Under the pieces are notes generated by a model, which was not told the DNA's origin, made no database searches, and worked only from the letters and a program-made list of their open reading frames with translations. DNA of 64,000 bases. Source: Martinezella lusitana (GTDB lineage Bacteria; Pseudomonadota; Alphaproteobacteria; Rhizobiales; Rhizobiaceae). The stretch is taken from NCBI RefSeq assembly GCF_016901135.1, contig NZ_JAFEVL010000003.1, positions 124,001 to 188,000 of the forward strand, written 5' to 3'. The position numbers and the translations under genes were made by a program. Each line of letters opens with the position of its first letter. The first letter of the stretch is position 1. This document shows positions 42,576-51,009 of this stretch, piece by piece.

Positions 42576-42638
42576 AGATGTGCGGTTGCCTCTGCGGTTG
42601 TAGCCTCCTGTCATTACATTCGTCGGCAGGAGGAGACG

Positions 42639-42854
42639 ATGTTCAGATTTGAAGCGAAGCGCGCCTTATTGGCCCTTCCTGGGACCGGTATCACCGGCTC
42701 GATTTCGATCCACCTCGAAAACACCATCGATGCTGTACGCCATTGGCTTGGGTTGCAGTGGCGATCCCTGGCGTTTGCGCCATCGGCGAATGACTTCCTA
42801 GCCGCCACCGAGTGTTCGTCTGCAGAGACGGCAGCCCTGGCCCCGGCGGAATAG
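42639..42854 (+). CDS. 71-residue hypothetical protein preceding the oxalate decarboxylase
   Basis: A small protein starting MFRFEAKRALLALPG and ending SSAETAALAPAE. The ATG at 42639 follows AGGAGGAGACG, one of the best ribosome binding sites in the window. The same frame is open to 42471, but that part contains the promoter element and is not coding. No membrane span or known domain is visible; the central part HLENTIDAVRHWLGLQW may be an amphipathic helix. It lies 28 bases before the bicupin gene and is probably co-transcribed with it. Function is unknown. Confidence 0.65.
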   Translation: MFRFEAKRALLALPGTGITGSISIHLENTIDAVRHWLGLQWRSLAFAPSANDFLAATECSSAETAALAPAE

Positions 42855-42882
42855 CCCCATCCACATGAAAGGAGTAATAGCA

Positions 42883-44130
42883 ATGGAATCTCTATCGAGA
42901 CGCTCAGTTCTCGCCCTCGGAGCTATGGGAGGTGCTGCACTTGCGGCAGGGGCTGCCCAGGCGGCCAGTTTCGGCAATCCCGATCAGCCGGCCGAGGGCG
43001 CGATCAATGCTAATCCCGCAAGCCTCTCGGACCCCGGTCCAAAGAACCCGGCGCTCTACGAGCAATTTCCCTCGTTCCAGAGCCCGCCGGCCACCGACAT
43101 CGGCGACATGCAGCTCTTCTGGGGGTCGTTCAATAACGCCGCCAAGCGTGTCCAGAACGGCGGTTGGGCGCGTCAGCTCACCAAGGCCGATTTCGCCATC
43201 TCGGAGGCCGTGTCGGGCGTCAACATGCGTCTTGGCCCAGGCGGCGTTCGCGAACTGCACTGGCACCGCGCGGCCGAATGGGCGATCATGACCAACGGAA
43301 GCTGCCGCATCACTGTTCTCGACGCACAAGGGCGCGCCTATGTGCAGGATGTGGGAGTGGGCGACCTCTGGTATTTCCCCGCCGGCTTTCCCCATTCGCT
43401 GCAAGGACTTGGTCCCGACGGCTGCGAATTCGTGATCGTCTTCGACCAGGGCGACCAATCCGAATACAACACACTGCTGGTGACGGACTGGTTTGCGCAT
43501 ACGCCGCCGGAGTTGCTTGCCAAGAACTTCGGCCTCCCGCAAGACACCTTCAAGAACATCCCGCTGCAGGATCTGTGGATCTTCCAGGGCAAGGAACCCG
43601 GCCCGCTTTCGGCCGATCAGGAAGCCGTTGCCTCGGGCGGCCTGCCGCCCTACCCCTTCACCTACAAGTTGACCGCTTCAGCACCGGTGAAGCAGAACGC
43701 CTCCGGCATTCTCCAACTTGCTGACAGCAGTGTCTTCAAAGTCTCCAAGACGATTGCCGCGGCCATCGAGACGATCAAGCCCGGCGGCGTGCGCGAAATG
43801 CATTGGCATCCGAATGCCGACGAATGGCAATATTGGATCAAGGGCGAAGGCCGCATGACGGTTTTCGATGCCGGTCCGCACAGCCAGACCGCCGATTTCC
43901 GGCCGGGTGATGTCGGCTACGTCAAGAAGAGCCAGGGCCACGTCATCGAGAATACCGGCAAGACGGATCTGCAATTTGTCGCCGTCTTCAAGGTGGCCGA
44001 ATATCAGGAAATCGGCTTGTCGTCCTGGCTCGCCCATACGCCACCGGCGCTCGTCGCACAACATCTGAACGTCAGTCTCGCCGACATTGCCAAGTTCCCC
44101 GCCGATCAACCCGGGCTCATGCCGCGCTAA
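42883..44130 (+). CDS. Oxalate decarboxylase, bicupin, Tat-exported
   Basis: A 415-residue bicupin enzyme that splits oxalate into formate and CO2 with manganese. The Tat signal peptide reads LSRRSVLALGAMGG, with predicted cleavage after AAQA. The two cupin metal sites are GGVRELHWHRAAEWA near residue 119 and GGVREMHWHPNADEWQYW near residue 300, each followed by a glycine-rich second motif (GDLWYFPAGFPHSLQGLG, GDVGYVKKSQGHVIENTG). The start at 42883 follows AAAGGAG. Oxalate oxidase activity in the same fold cannot be fully excluded. The formate channel and two-component system upstream fit a periplasmic oxalate-to-formate system. Confidence 0.9.
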   Translation: MESLSRRSVLALGAMGGAALAAGAAQAASFGNPDQPAEGAINANPASLSDPGPKNPALYEQFPSFQSPPATDIGDMQLFWGSFNNAAKRVQNGGWARQLTKADFAISEAVSGVNMRLGPGGVRELHWHRAAEWAIMTNGSCRITVLDAQGRAYVQDVGVGDLWYFPAGFPHSLQGLGPDGCEFVIVFDQGDQSEYNTLLVTDWFAHTPPELLAKNFGLPQDTFKNIPLQDLWIFQGKEPGPLSADQEAVASGGLPPYPFTYKLTASAPVKQNASGILQLADSSVFKVSKTIAAAIETIKPGGVREMHWHPNADEWQYWIKGEGRMTVFDAGPHSQTADFRPGDVGYVKKSQGHVIENTGKTDLQFVAVFKVAEYQEIGLSSWLAHTPPALVAQHLNVSLADIAKFPADQPGLMPR

Positions 44131-44276
44131 GTGCCCGAATCGCGGCACCATAGCGCGCCGCGACGCTCAAAAGGCGGTCAAATTTGCACACCGGAACACA
44201 CGGCAGGCGTGCTTCCAGGAGAGTTTATGACCCTGCGGCCACGGTTATGAGAACCAGCTCTCCGTCAGCTGCGACG

Positions 44277-44297
44277 TACCGGTCGACCTGACCGGTA
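44277..44297. terminator. 8-bp hairpin between convergent genes
   Basis: TACCGGTC (44277-44284) pairs exactly with GACCGGTA (44290-44297) around GACCT, between the oxalate decarboxylase stop and the chemoreceptor stop. No T-tract follows on either strand. Confidence 0.4.
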
Positions 44298-44304
44298 TGA
44301 AGCC

Positions 44305-46251
44305 TCAAAACTCTTCCCATTCCTTTTGAGAGGCTGCTGAAGCCGATGCCCTGTTTCCTGCGGCTGCGGCTCGTTTAGGCTGAGGCATCATGGAAACGAC
44401 GGTCGCCTGCCTATCGGGTTCTGCCATCGCCCGTCCCGTCCTGCGCAGCGCTGCGGATTGTGCCGAGGCGGCCGCTTGCAGCGTGAATTGGGAGACGAGA
44501 TCACGAAGCTTGGCTGCCTCCATTGCCAGGCTATTCGAGGCTGCGGTCGATTGTTCGACCATGGCTGCGTTCTGCTGTGTCGTCTGGTCCATCGAATTGA
44601 CGGCCGTATTGACCTCCGCCAGTCCGGTGGACTGTTCCTTCGCTGATGTCGCAATGGCGTTCATATGCTGGTTGATGTCAGCGATTTGCTCGCCAATCGT
44701 CTTCAGCGACATGCCGGTATCCAGCACGAGCTTGACGCCGCTTTCAACCTCTGATGACGACTTCTGAATCAGTCCCTTGATCTCCTTGGCCGCTTGCGCC
44801 GACCGCTGTGCGAGTTCACGCACTTCCTGAGCGACAACCGCAAAACCCTTTCCGGCTTCGCCGGCGCGCGCTGCCTCGACCCCGGCATTCAGTGCCAGAA
44901 GGTTTGTCTGGAAGGCGATCTCGTCGATCACCCCGATGATGCTGGAAATCTGTTGCGAAGATGTCTCAATGCGACGCATGGCTTCCTCGGCGTGCGACAC
45001 GACTTCGGCGGACTTTGCGGCGCTGCGATTGGCTTCGGTCGCCGCAGTGCGGGCCTCGTCGGCGCGCCTGCTCGAATTCGACACGTTGACGGTGATCTGG
45101 TCAAGGGCTGCGGCTGTTTCCTCGAGGGAGGCCGCCTGCTGTTCGGTGCGCTTGGAGAGATCGTTGGCCCCGGAAGAAATCTCGCGCGTGCCGTCATCGA
45201 TCGCTCCAATCGCCGCTGAGATTGCGCCGAGCGCATCTCCAAGCTGCTTGACCGAGCTGTTGAAATCCTGCCGAAGCGCTTCGAAATCCGCGGAAAAAGG
45301 CTCGTCAAGCTGAAAGGCAAGATCGCCGCCGGCAAGCCGTTTTAATCCGGCCGCAAGGCCTGATGTGGCAGCGCGAAGGCGATCCGCCGCTTCTTCGTCG
45401 GCCTGGCGTCGAACAGCAACCTGGTTCGATTCGGCTTGAATTCTGGCTGCCTCTGCGTCCTGTTCAAGCCGCTTATTGGCAATCGCAGCTTGCCGGAAGA
45501 CTTCGAAGGCCGATCCCATGACGCCGATTTCGTCTGAACGACCGATCGCGCCGCAACGGATGTCGGTCTCGCCCCCGGCCAGCGTCTGCATATCATTGGA
45601 AAGTGCAAGGATCGGCTTCGTGACTGTCTTGCGTGTCAGCCAGTAGAGGCTGATGGAAAACAGTGCCGTTAAGCCGAGAAGGCCACTCAAAAGCCTGTCC
45701 ACGAAGGTTTGCATGTCGGCGCTGTATTTTGCTGTTGCAGCGGACAAGGAACTGATGTGATCCCCGGCCTGTTCCATGGCCGTTTCAAGAGCGGAAAACT
45801 GATTCATGAAATCGGGTAGTGATTTCATGGCTGCAGCCTGATCCTTCGCAGCAAGATCGACCATTGCCGTGGCACTGTCGATATACTTCAAAAGAGGAAC
45901 TTCGACCTTGACCAGCACGTCTTGTACGCTCTTGTCGGTTGCGAGCTTTTTGTTGGCTTCGATCATTTCCCGGAACGAGGCCTCGTGTTCCTTTAGATCA
46001 GCCTTTACCGCGTCCGTGGTGATCCCTGCCGCCGGATTGGCCGCCAGCATCGCCGCCAGCACGTCTGCGCGAAGCGCATCGTGCATCATATCCGCCTGCA
46101 TGTGGTTCCGAAGCACATCCCCCGTTCGGGCAACCTCGGCGTTGTTATCTGCAAGAGTTGCGGCTGACCACAGCCCGACACCCGTGGCGCCACCGGCCAA
46201 GGCGAAAATTGCGACACTTGCAATGATGATCTTATGCTGTATCGACGCCAT
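44305..46251 (-). CDS. Methyl-accepting chemotaxis protein
   Basis: A 648-residue chemoreceptor. TM1 is [20 protein letters not shown], then a periplasmic helical sensor of about 150 residues, TM2 ([19 protein letters not shown] near residue 200), HAMP, and a signalling domain with the hairpin tip [21 protein letters not shown]. The C-terminus EWEEF matches the xWxxF-type pentapeptide that docks CheR/CheB. The ATG at 46251 follows GGGGGAG. The ligand is unknown. It sits between the oxalate and sugar modules and could guide the cell to either type of compound. Confidence 0.93.
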   Translation of the reverse strand: MASIQHKIIIASVAIFALAGGATGVGLWSAATLADNNAEVARTGDVLRNHMQADMMHDALRADVLAAMLAANPAAGITTDAVKADLKEHEASFREMIEANKKLATDKSVQDVLVKVEVPLLKYIDSATAMVDLAAKDQAAAMKSLPDFMNQFSALETAMEQAGDHISSLSAATAKYSADMQTFVDRLLSGLLGLTALFSISLYWLTRKTVTKPILALSNDMQTLAGGETDIRCGAIGRSDEIGVMGSAFEVFRQAAIANKRLEQDAEAARIQAESNQVAVRRQADEEAADRLRAATSGLAAGLKRLAGGDLAFQLDEPFSADFEALRQDFNSSVKQLGDALGAISAAIGAIDDGTREISSGANDLSKRTEQQAASLEETAAALDQITVNVSNSSRRADEARTAATEANRSAAKSAEVVSHAEEAMRRIETSSQQISSIIGVIDEIAFQTNLLALNAGVEAARAGEAGKGFAVVAQEVRELAQRSAQAAKEIKGLIQKSSSEVESGVKLVLDTGMSLKTIGEQIADINQHMNAIATSAKEQSTGLAEVNTAVNSMDQTTQQNAAMVEQSTAASNSLAMEAAKLRDLVSQFTLQAAASAQSAALRRTGRAMAEPDRQATVVSMMPQPKRAAAAGNRASASAASQKEWEEF

Positions 46252-46489
46252 CGAAGCACTCCCCCGGCTTGTTTCCAATACAAAACTAGCCAAACATTCT
46301 TAATTATTTATCAACCATACATTTCTACTTAGATCACACGAAATTATATTATAATCTTCTAAAATTACTTCAGGTTGAAAGTATAATAGGATTCCGCAAG
46401 GAACAGCCGCAGTTAAAAGCCAAACGAAATAGCGTGGAAGTATCATCTCCTACTTTGATGCCCCTGCGCGGCCACCTTATGGAGCCGTA

Positions 46490-47545
46490 TCATTCCGCTT
46501 TGGGTGCGGCATTTATCAACGGCATAGCAAAGGGCTTCGAGGAGCTCTCCCGAATCAAGAGATCCGGCTCGACCTGGATAATGCGCGGTTCGGGAAGATC
46601 CCCGCTGACGGCGATCAACTCGATGATGCGATCGACTGCCAGCTGCGACACCCGCTTCACGTCGTAATCGACGGTCGACAGCGGCGTCACCGCGAATTCG
46701 CCGAATTCGATATTGTCGAACCCGATGATGGAGATCTCGCCCGGCACCTTGATCGAGTGTTTGCTGCAATAACGCAGGACGCCGAGCGCCAGGGAATCAT
46801 TCGTTGCGAAGACGGCCGTCGGCTTGACCGGACGTTCCATCAAGGCTGCCATCGCCCAGTATCCGTATTCGACGGAATGGCCTTTGGGATCAACAAAAAG
46901 CTCGGTATCGACAGCAAGGCCCGCTTCGGCATGCGCCTGAAGATAGCCAGTCTGCTTTTCGATATTGCCGAGAATGACCGCGGCATCGATCAACGCAATC
47001 TTTCTATGACCGATCGCGATCAGATGGCTGACGGCCTTGTAGGCGCCGCTCTGCTCGTCCATCGAGACCGCATCGATGCCTGCATTGGGATCGCCGACGA
47101 GAAGCACGACGGGATAGTTTCGGCTGCGCAGCTGCCTGATATGGTCGAGGCGGCGGTGACTGCAGGGGAAGATCAGCATGCCGTCGGCACGGCGCGTGCT
47201 GAAGACTTCGATCATGCGCATCTCTTCCTCGAGATTGTTGTTCGAGGTGGCAAGCAGCGTCGTATAGCCATTGCGGGCAAGCGCCAGTTCGATGCTTTGC
47301 GCCACATGGGTCAGCACCGGGTTTTCGAGATCGGTCAGGATCAGGCCGACCGACTTGGTCTCCTTGGCGACGAGCGAGCGGGCAACATCATTGGGCAGGT
47401 AATTCAGTTGTTCGGCCACTTGCTTGATCAGCTTCCGCGTCTCAATCGGGATACGGGGGCTGTTGCGCAGCGCAAGTGAAACGGTGTTGACGGAAAAACC
47501 TGTCAGCTCAGCCACATCCTTCAGCCGCGCCACAGGTTTTCCCAT
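46490..47545 (-). CDS. LacI family transcriptional repressor of the sugar module
   Basis: A 351-residue repressor with the N-terminal helix-turn-helix (ARLKDVAELTGFSVNTVSLA, hinge NYLPNDVARSLVAKETKSVG) and a periplasmic-binding-like effector domain. It lies 22 bases after the VOC gene on the same strand. Palindromic sequences at 48068-48083 and 49060-49075, with central CG pairs as in LacI operators, lie in front of its own operon and between the aldo/keto reductase and ABC genes. It probably represses both units until a pathway sugar or sugar acid is present. Confidence 0.9.
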   Translation of the reverse strand: MGKPVARLKDVAELTGFSVNTVSLALRNSPRIPIETRKLIKQVAEQLNYLPNDVARSLVAKETKSVGLILTDLENPVLTHVAQSIELALARNGYTTLLATSNNNLEEEMRMIEVFSTRRADGMLIFPCSHRRLDHIRQLRSRNYPVVLLVGDPNAGIDAVSMDEQSGAYKAVSHLIAIGHRKIALIDAAVILGNIEKQTGYLQAHAEAGLAVDTELFVDPKGHSVEYGYWAMAALMERPVKPTAVFATNDSLALGVLRYCSKHSIKVPGEISIIGFDNIEFGEFAVTPLSTVDYDVKRVSQLAVDRIIELIAVSGDLPEPRIIQVEPDLLIRESSSKPFAMPLINAAPKAE

Positions 47546-47567
47546 TGTCTTCTCCGCTTGATCGATG

Positions 47568-48014
47568 TCAGGCCGGCTGCCGCTGCTTGCGCAGCTCGGC
47601 GATCGCCTTGAATTGCAGGCAATCGGGATGCATCTCCATCAATTCGATCCGATTGCCGTCGGGATCTTCAATCCACGCCTGCCGATTGCCGTCAAGCCCT
47701 TGCTTGATCTCAGCCGTCAACTTAATGCCCGCAGCCTTGATACGCTCGGCCGTCCCATCGAGATCTTCGATGATGAAGCACATGTGATTGACACCATTGG
47801 CGTTCCAGCCGGGCGCACGATCATTCTCAGCGCCTGGAAAAATCTCCAGATACTGATCGTCGGTGATGCGCAAATAGACGAGCCAGGTACTGCCATCGTC
47901 GTTTTTAAGCCGCAGCATCTCGGGAAATTGGAGACGCTCGCGATAAAAATCGAGCGATACATCAAGATCCCTAACCTTGATTGCGACGTGACCGATACTT
48001 GTTATTCCACGCAT
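47568..48014 (-). CDS. VOC family protein (glyoxalase/dioxygenase fold)
   Basis: A 148-residue single-unit vicinal-oxygen-chelate protein. It starts MRGITSIGHVAIKVRDLDVS and contains GVNHMCFIIEDLDGTAERI and AWIEDPDGNRIELMEM, with metal ligands His/Glu in the usual places. The start at 48014 follows AAGGA; the longer frame to 48068 overlaps a candidate operator. It may act as an isomerase or lyase on a sugar-derived intermediate. A second, dissimilar VOC gene lies in the divergent operon at 53467. Confidence 0.85.
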   Translation of the reverse strand: MRGITSIGHVAIKVRDLDVSLDFYRERLQFPEMLRLKNDDGSTWLVYLRITDDQYLEIFPGAENDRAPGWNANGVNHMCFIIEDLDGTAERIKAAGIKLTAEIKQGLDGNRQAWIEDPDGNRIELMEMHPDCLQFKAIAELRKQRQPA

Positions 48015-48067
48015 TGAGTAGGTCCTTCTTCTCCATTTTTGGCCCGAGAAAATGCCTCGAATGGCCA

Positions 48068-48083
48068 ATAATAACGCTAATAC
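48068..48083. promoter_or_regulatory. Degenerate LacI-type operator before the VOC-lacI unit
   Basis: ATAATAACGCTAATAC matches 12 of 16 positions of the perfect palindrome at 49060-49075, with the right half identical. Its position 54 bases before the VOC start fits autorepression. Confidence 0.45.
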
Positions 48084-48137
48084 AACTTACTGATTTCAAT
48101 AGGCATCATTTTCTGATCGATGGCTTTGCTCCCCTGA

Positions 48138-48959
48138 TCAATCCCAATCCGGACCCCAATCCGGATCGATTGAGCGTGCTCCCGGCACGATGGCGTCGAT
48201 CGCCGCTAGGTCTTCCGGCGTCAAGCGCAGTACCGTTGCCGCGAAATTCGAGCGGATGCGTTCCACCCGGCTGGAAGTCGGGATCGCGGCATAGCCCTTG
48301 GCAAGTCCATAGGCGATGGCGATCTGCTCTTCCGCTGCCCCATGGCGCGCGGCAATGGGTGCGAGAACGGGATGACCCGAGACGCGGCCTTGAGCGATCG
48401 GCTGATAGCACGTCACCAAAATGCCACTTTCGCTGCAGTAGTTTGCAATTTTCGTGTTTCTAAACAGCGGGTTGAGTTCGATCTGGTTGGTCGCGATCCG
48501 ACCCCTGCCAATCAGCCGTTCAGCCTCTTTCAAAAGAGCAATGGTGAAGTTGGAAACACCGATCAGCCGCGTCAAGCCAAGCGCCTGCGCCTCGACGATC
48601 TGGTGCATGTAGGTTGCCAGCGGTATCCGGCCATTGGGGGCAGGCCAATGGATCAGGCATAGATCCACATGATCGACGCCGATCTGATCCAGGCTGCGCC
48701 TTAAGGACGGAACGAGCTTTCCTTCGTCGAGATTCTCGCTCGAAATCTTGGTGGTGATGAAGACGTCATCGCGCTTGAGACGGCTGCGTCGGACCGCTTC
48801 GCCGACAAAGGCTTCACTACCATAGGTTTGCGCCGTATCAAGATGCCGATAACCTACCTCTAGTGCCGCAAGGATTGCCGAAACCCCCGCCTCTCCGAGA
48901 CGGCCATAAGTTCCAAAGCCGATTCTCGGAATATCCGTTGAATCTCGACCCAGACTCAT
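48138..48959 (-). CDS. Aldo/keto reductase
   Basis: A 273-residue NADPH-dependent reductase of the AKR superfamily. The catalytic tetrad is visible in YRHLDTAQTYGSE (Asp, Tyr), VFITTKI (Lys) and CLIHWPAP (His); the C-terminal cofactor loop is IPTSSRVERIRSN. The ATG at 48959 follows GGGGAGAAAGCGC, and the open frame to 49166 overlaps the operator region and is rejected. It diverges from the sugar ABC operon and probably reduces or oxidises a sugar from that pathway. Confidence 0.9.
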   Translation of the reverse strand: MSLGRDSTDIPRIGFGTYGRLGEAGVSAILAALEVGYRHLDTAQTYGSEAFVGEAVRRSRLKRDDVFITTKISSENLDEGKLVPSLRRSLDQIGVDHVDLCLIHWPAPNGRIPLATYMHQIVEAQALGLTRLIGVSNFTIALLKEAERLIGRGRIATNQIELNPLFRNTKIANYCSESGILVTCYQPIAQGRVSGHPVLAPIAARHGAAEEQIAIAYGLAKGYAAIPTSSRVERIRSNFAATVLRLTPEDLAAIDAIVPGARSIDPDWGPDWD

Positions 48960-49059
48960 GCGCTTTCTCCCCATTTTCGCGCCTACGAGAGCGATTTCGC
49001 GATGCAAAATGCAAAAGGCAGCAAAATTGCCGACTTGACGCATGAAACATCGCATGCCA

Positions 49060-49075
49060 GTATTAGCGCTAATAC
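49060..49075. promoter_or_regulatory. Perfect 16-bp LacI-type operator GTATTAGCGCTAATAC
   Basis: A perfect palindrome with central GCGC, located 60 bases before the ABC permease and 100 before the aldo/keto reductase start. It matches the form of LacI-family operators and has a partner at 48068. The nearby LacI gene at 46490 is the expected binder. Confidence 0.65.
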
Positions 49076-49135
49076 GATCTCGGCGCAAGAGGCCTTCATG
49101 CAACCAGAAGGGTGGCGGGATCAGGGGAGGAAAGA

Positions 49136-50035
49136 ATGAAGCTACGATGGAGCCGTCTATCGCCACAGCTTGCCTTGGCTCCCGCTGCGACCATCACCCT
49201 CGTCGCATTCGCCGGCTCGATTCTCTGGACGATCTACGTCTCATTCACCGGAAGTCGCCGTCTGCCGGACTACGCGATCGACTGGTCGGACCCCTTCCGC
49301 CAATATCAGCGGCTCTATCACGACATGGGTTGGCACATTTCGCTTTCCAACCTGATCATTCTGGCGATTGGAAGCACTCTTGCAATCATCTTCGGCTTCA
49401 TTCTCGCGGCAATGATCGAGCGGGAGCGGCGCGGCGAAGACGCCTTCCGGACTGTTTTTCTCTATCCGCTGGCCATATCACTGATCGTCACCGGCGTCGC
49501 CTGGCGCTGGATTCTCAATCCGCAACTCGGCCTGGAAAATTTCCTGCATCAGATCGGCCTGACGGGCATCAGCCTCAATTGGCTGGCAAGCGGCGACACC
49601 GCGATCTATGCGATCATCCTGGCATCGATCTGGCAAAGCTCCGGCTTCTACATGGCGCTGATGCTGGCGGGCCTGAAGGGGATCAACACGGAAATATGGA
49701 GTGCTGCCCGGCTCGATGGCGCGAGCCTATGGAAGGTTTATCTCGAAATCATCATCCCGATGATGAAGTTCACCTTCCTGACCTGCGCCATCCTGCTGTC
49801 GCTCGGTGTCATCAAGGCCTATGACATCATCGTCGCGATGACCAATGGCGGCCCCGGCCAATCGACATGGATGCCGGCTTATTTCACGATCAACGCCCTG
49901 ACGAACAAGAACAATCTCGGCTATGCCTCGGCTGCCGCCTCTCTGATGCTCGCGATAACCGTCCTCCTCTTTCTGCCGCTCGTTCTTCTCGTCGTCTGGC
50001 AGCAGCGCGGGGCACGCAAGGGGGGCCTTGCATGA
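49136..50035 (+). CDS. Sugar ABC transporter permease 1 (CUT1, UgpA/MalF-like)
   Basis: A 299-residue inner-membrane permease with six membrane spans and the EAA loop EIWSAARLDGASLWKVYLEIIIP. The C-terminal NGGPGQSTWMPAYF region is usual for CUT1 sugar permeases. GGGGAGGAAAGA precedes the ATG at 49136. It is the first gene of an operon that runs to about 56.8 kb and overlaps the next permease by four bases. Confidence 0.92.
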   Translation: MKLRWSRLSPQLALAPAATITLVAFAGSILWTIYVSFTGSRRLPDYAIDWSDPFRQYQRLYHDMGWHISLSNLIILAIGSTLAIIFGFILAAMIERERRGEDAFRTVFLYPLAISLIVTGVAWRWILNPQLGLENFLHQIGLTGISLNWLASGDTAIYAIILASIWQSSGFYMALMLAGLKGINTEIWSAARLDGASLWKVYLEIIIPMMKFTFLTCAILLSLGVIKAYDIIVAMTNGGPGQSTWMPAYFTINALTNKNNLGYASAAASLMLAITVLLFLPLVLLVVWQQRGARKGGLA

Positions 50036-50985
50036 GCAACGTCAATCCCCTGCAGCTTACCGCATCCTCCGCGAAGTCCGCGCTTCGCGTCGCGCCCGAA
50101 TCCGGCGCCAAGGTCATCTATCCAAGACGCAAGAAGCGCATCAAGGCACGATCGATCGCTGTTCTCGTCTTCCTCACCATGGCGGCATTGTTCTTCTGCG
50201 TGCCGCTCTATGTGCTGATCGTGACGTCCTTCAAGACGATGGATCAGATCCGGGAAGGCGCCATCTTCTCGTTGCCGCATGTCTGGACGCTCCAACCCTG
50301 GGATTACGCCTGGAACCAGGCCTGCTCCGGTCTCACCTGCGCGGGCCTCAAGGGCGGCTTCATGAATTCCGTAAAGATCCTTGTCCCCTCGCTGATTGCT
50401 TCCATCGCCATCTCGTCTGTCACGGGCTATGCGCTCGCGATGTGGAACGTGCGCTGGGCGGGGACTTTCCTCTTCGTCCTGTTTCTTTGCGCTTTCGTGC
50501 CGTTCCAGATCATCATGTATCCCTTGATCATCATCACGGTTAACCTCGGCATCTATGGTTCGATATGGGCGGTTGCCTTCATCCACACCATCCTGGCCCT
50601 GCCGGTGCTGACGCTGATTTTCCGGAATTATTACAAGGATATACCGGCCGATCTCCTCAAGGCCGCGATCATGGACAGCGGCTCCTTCTGGCGCATCTTC
50701 GGCGAGATCATTCTGCCGATGTCCGGCAACATCCTGATCGTCGTGCTTATCATGCAGATCACCAGCATCTGGAACGACTATCTGATCGGCGTCACCTTCG
50801 GCGGGCTTGGCGCCGCGCCGATGACGGTCAACCTGGCGAACATGGTGACGGTGACGACGGGAACAGCCTCCTACAATTCCAACATGGCGGCGGCGCTGCT
50901 GACCGCCATTCCACCGCTCTTCATCTACTTCGTACTCGGCAAATTCTTCGTCCAGGGCATCTCAGCAGGCGCCATCAAAGGCTAA
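50032..50985 (+). CDS. Sugar ABC transporter permease 2 (CUT1, UgpE/MalG-like)
   Basis: A 317-residue permease with a basic cytoplasmic N-terminus (YPRRKKRIKARS), six spans and the EAA loop DLLKAAIMDSGSFWRIFGEIILP. Its ATG overlaps the stop of permease 1 (ATGA), giving translational coupling; the longer open frame to 49867 lies inside permease 1. The segment NQACSGLTCAGLKGGFMNS in the first periplasmic loop has two cysteines and is longer than usual. It pairs with permease 1 to form the transmembrane channel. Confidence 0.92.
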   Translation: MSNVNPLQLTASSAKSALRVAPESGAKVIYPRRKKRIKARSIAVLVFLTMAALFFCVPLYVLIVTSFKTMDQIREGAIFSLPHVWTLQPWDYAWNQACSGLTCAGLKGGFMNSVKILVPSLIASIAISSVTGYALAMWNVRWAGTFLFVLFLCAFVPFQIIMYPLIIITVNLGIYGSIWAVAFIHTILALPVLTLIFRNYYKDIPADLLKAAIMDSGSFWRIFGEIILPMSGNILIVVLIMQITSIWNDYLIGVTFGGLGAAPMTVNLANMVTVTTGTASYNSNMAAALLTAIPPLFIYFVLGKFFVQGISAGAIKG

Positions 50986-51009
50986 CCGGACGGACCAACG
51001 GAGGACCGC

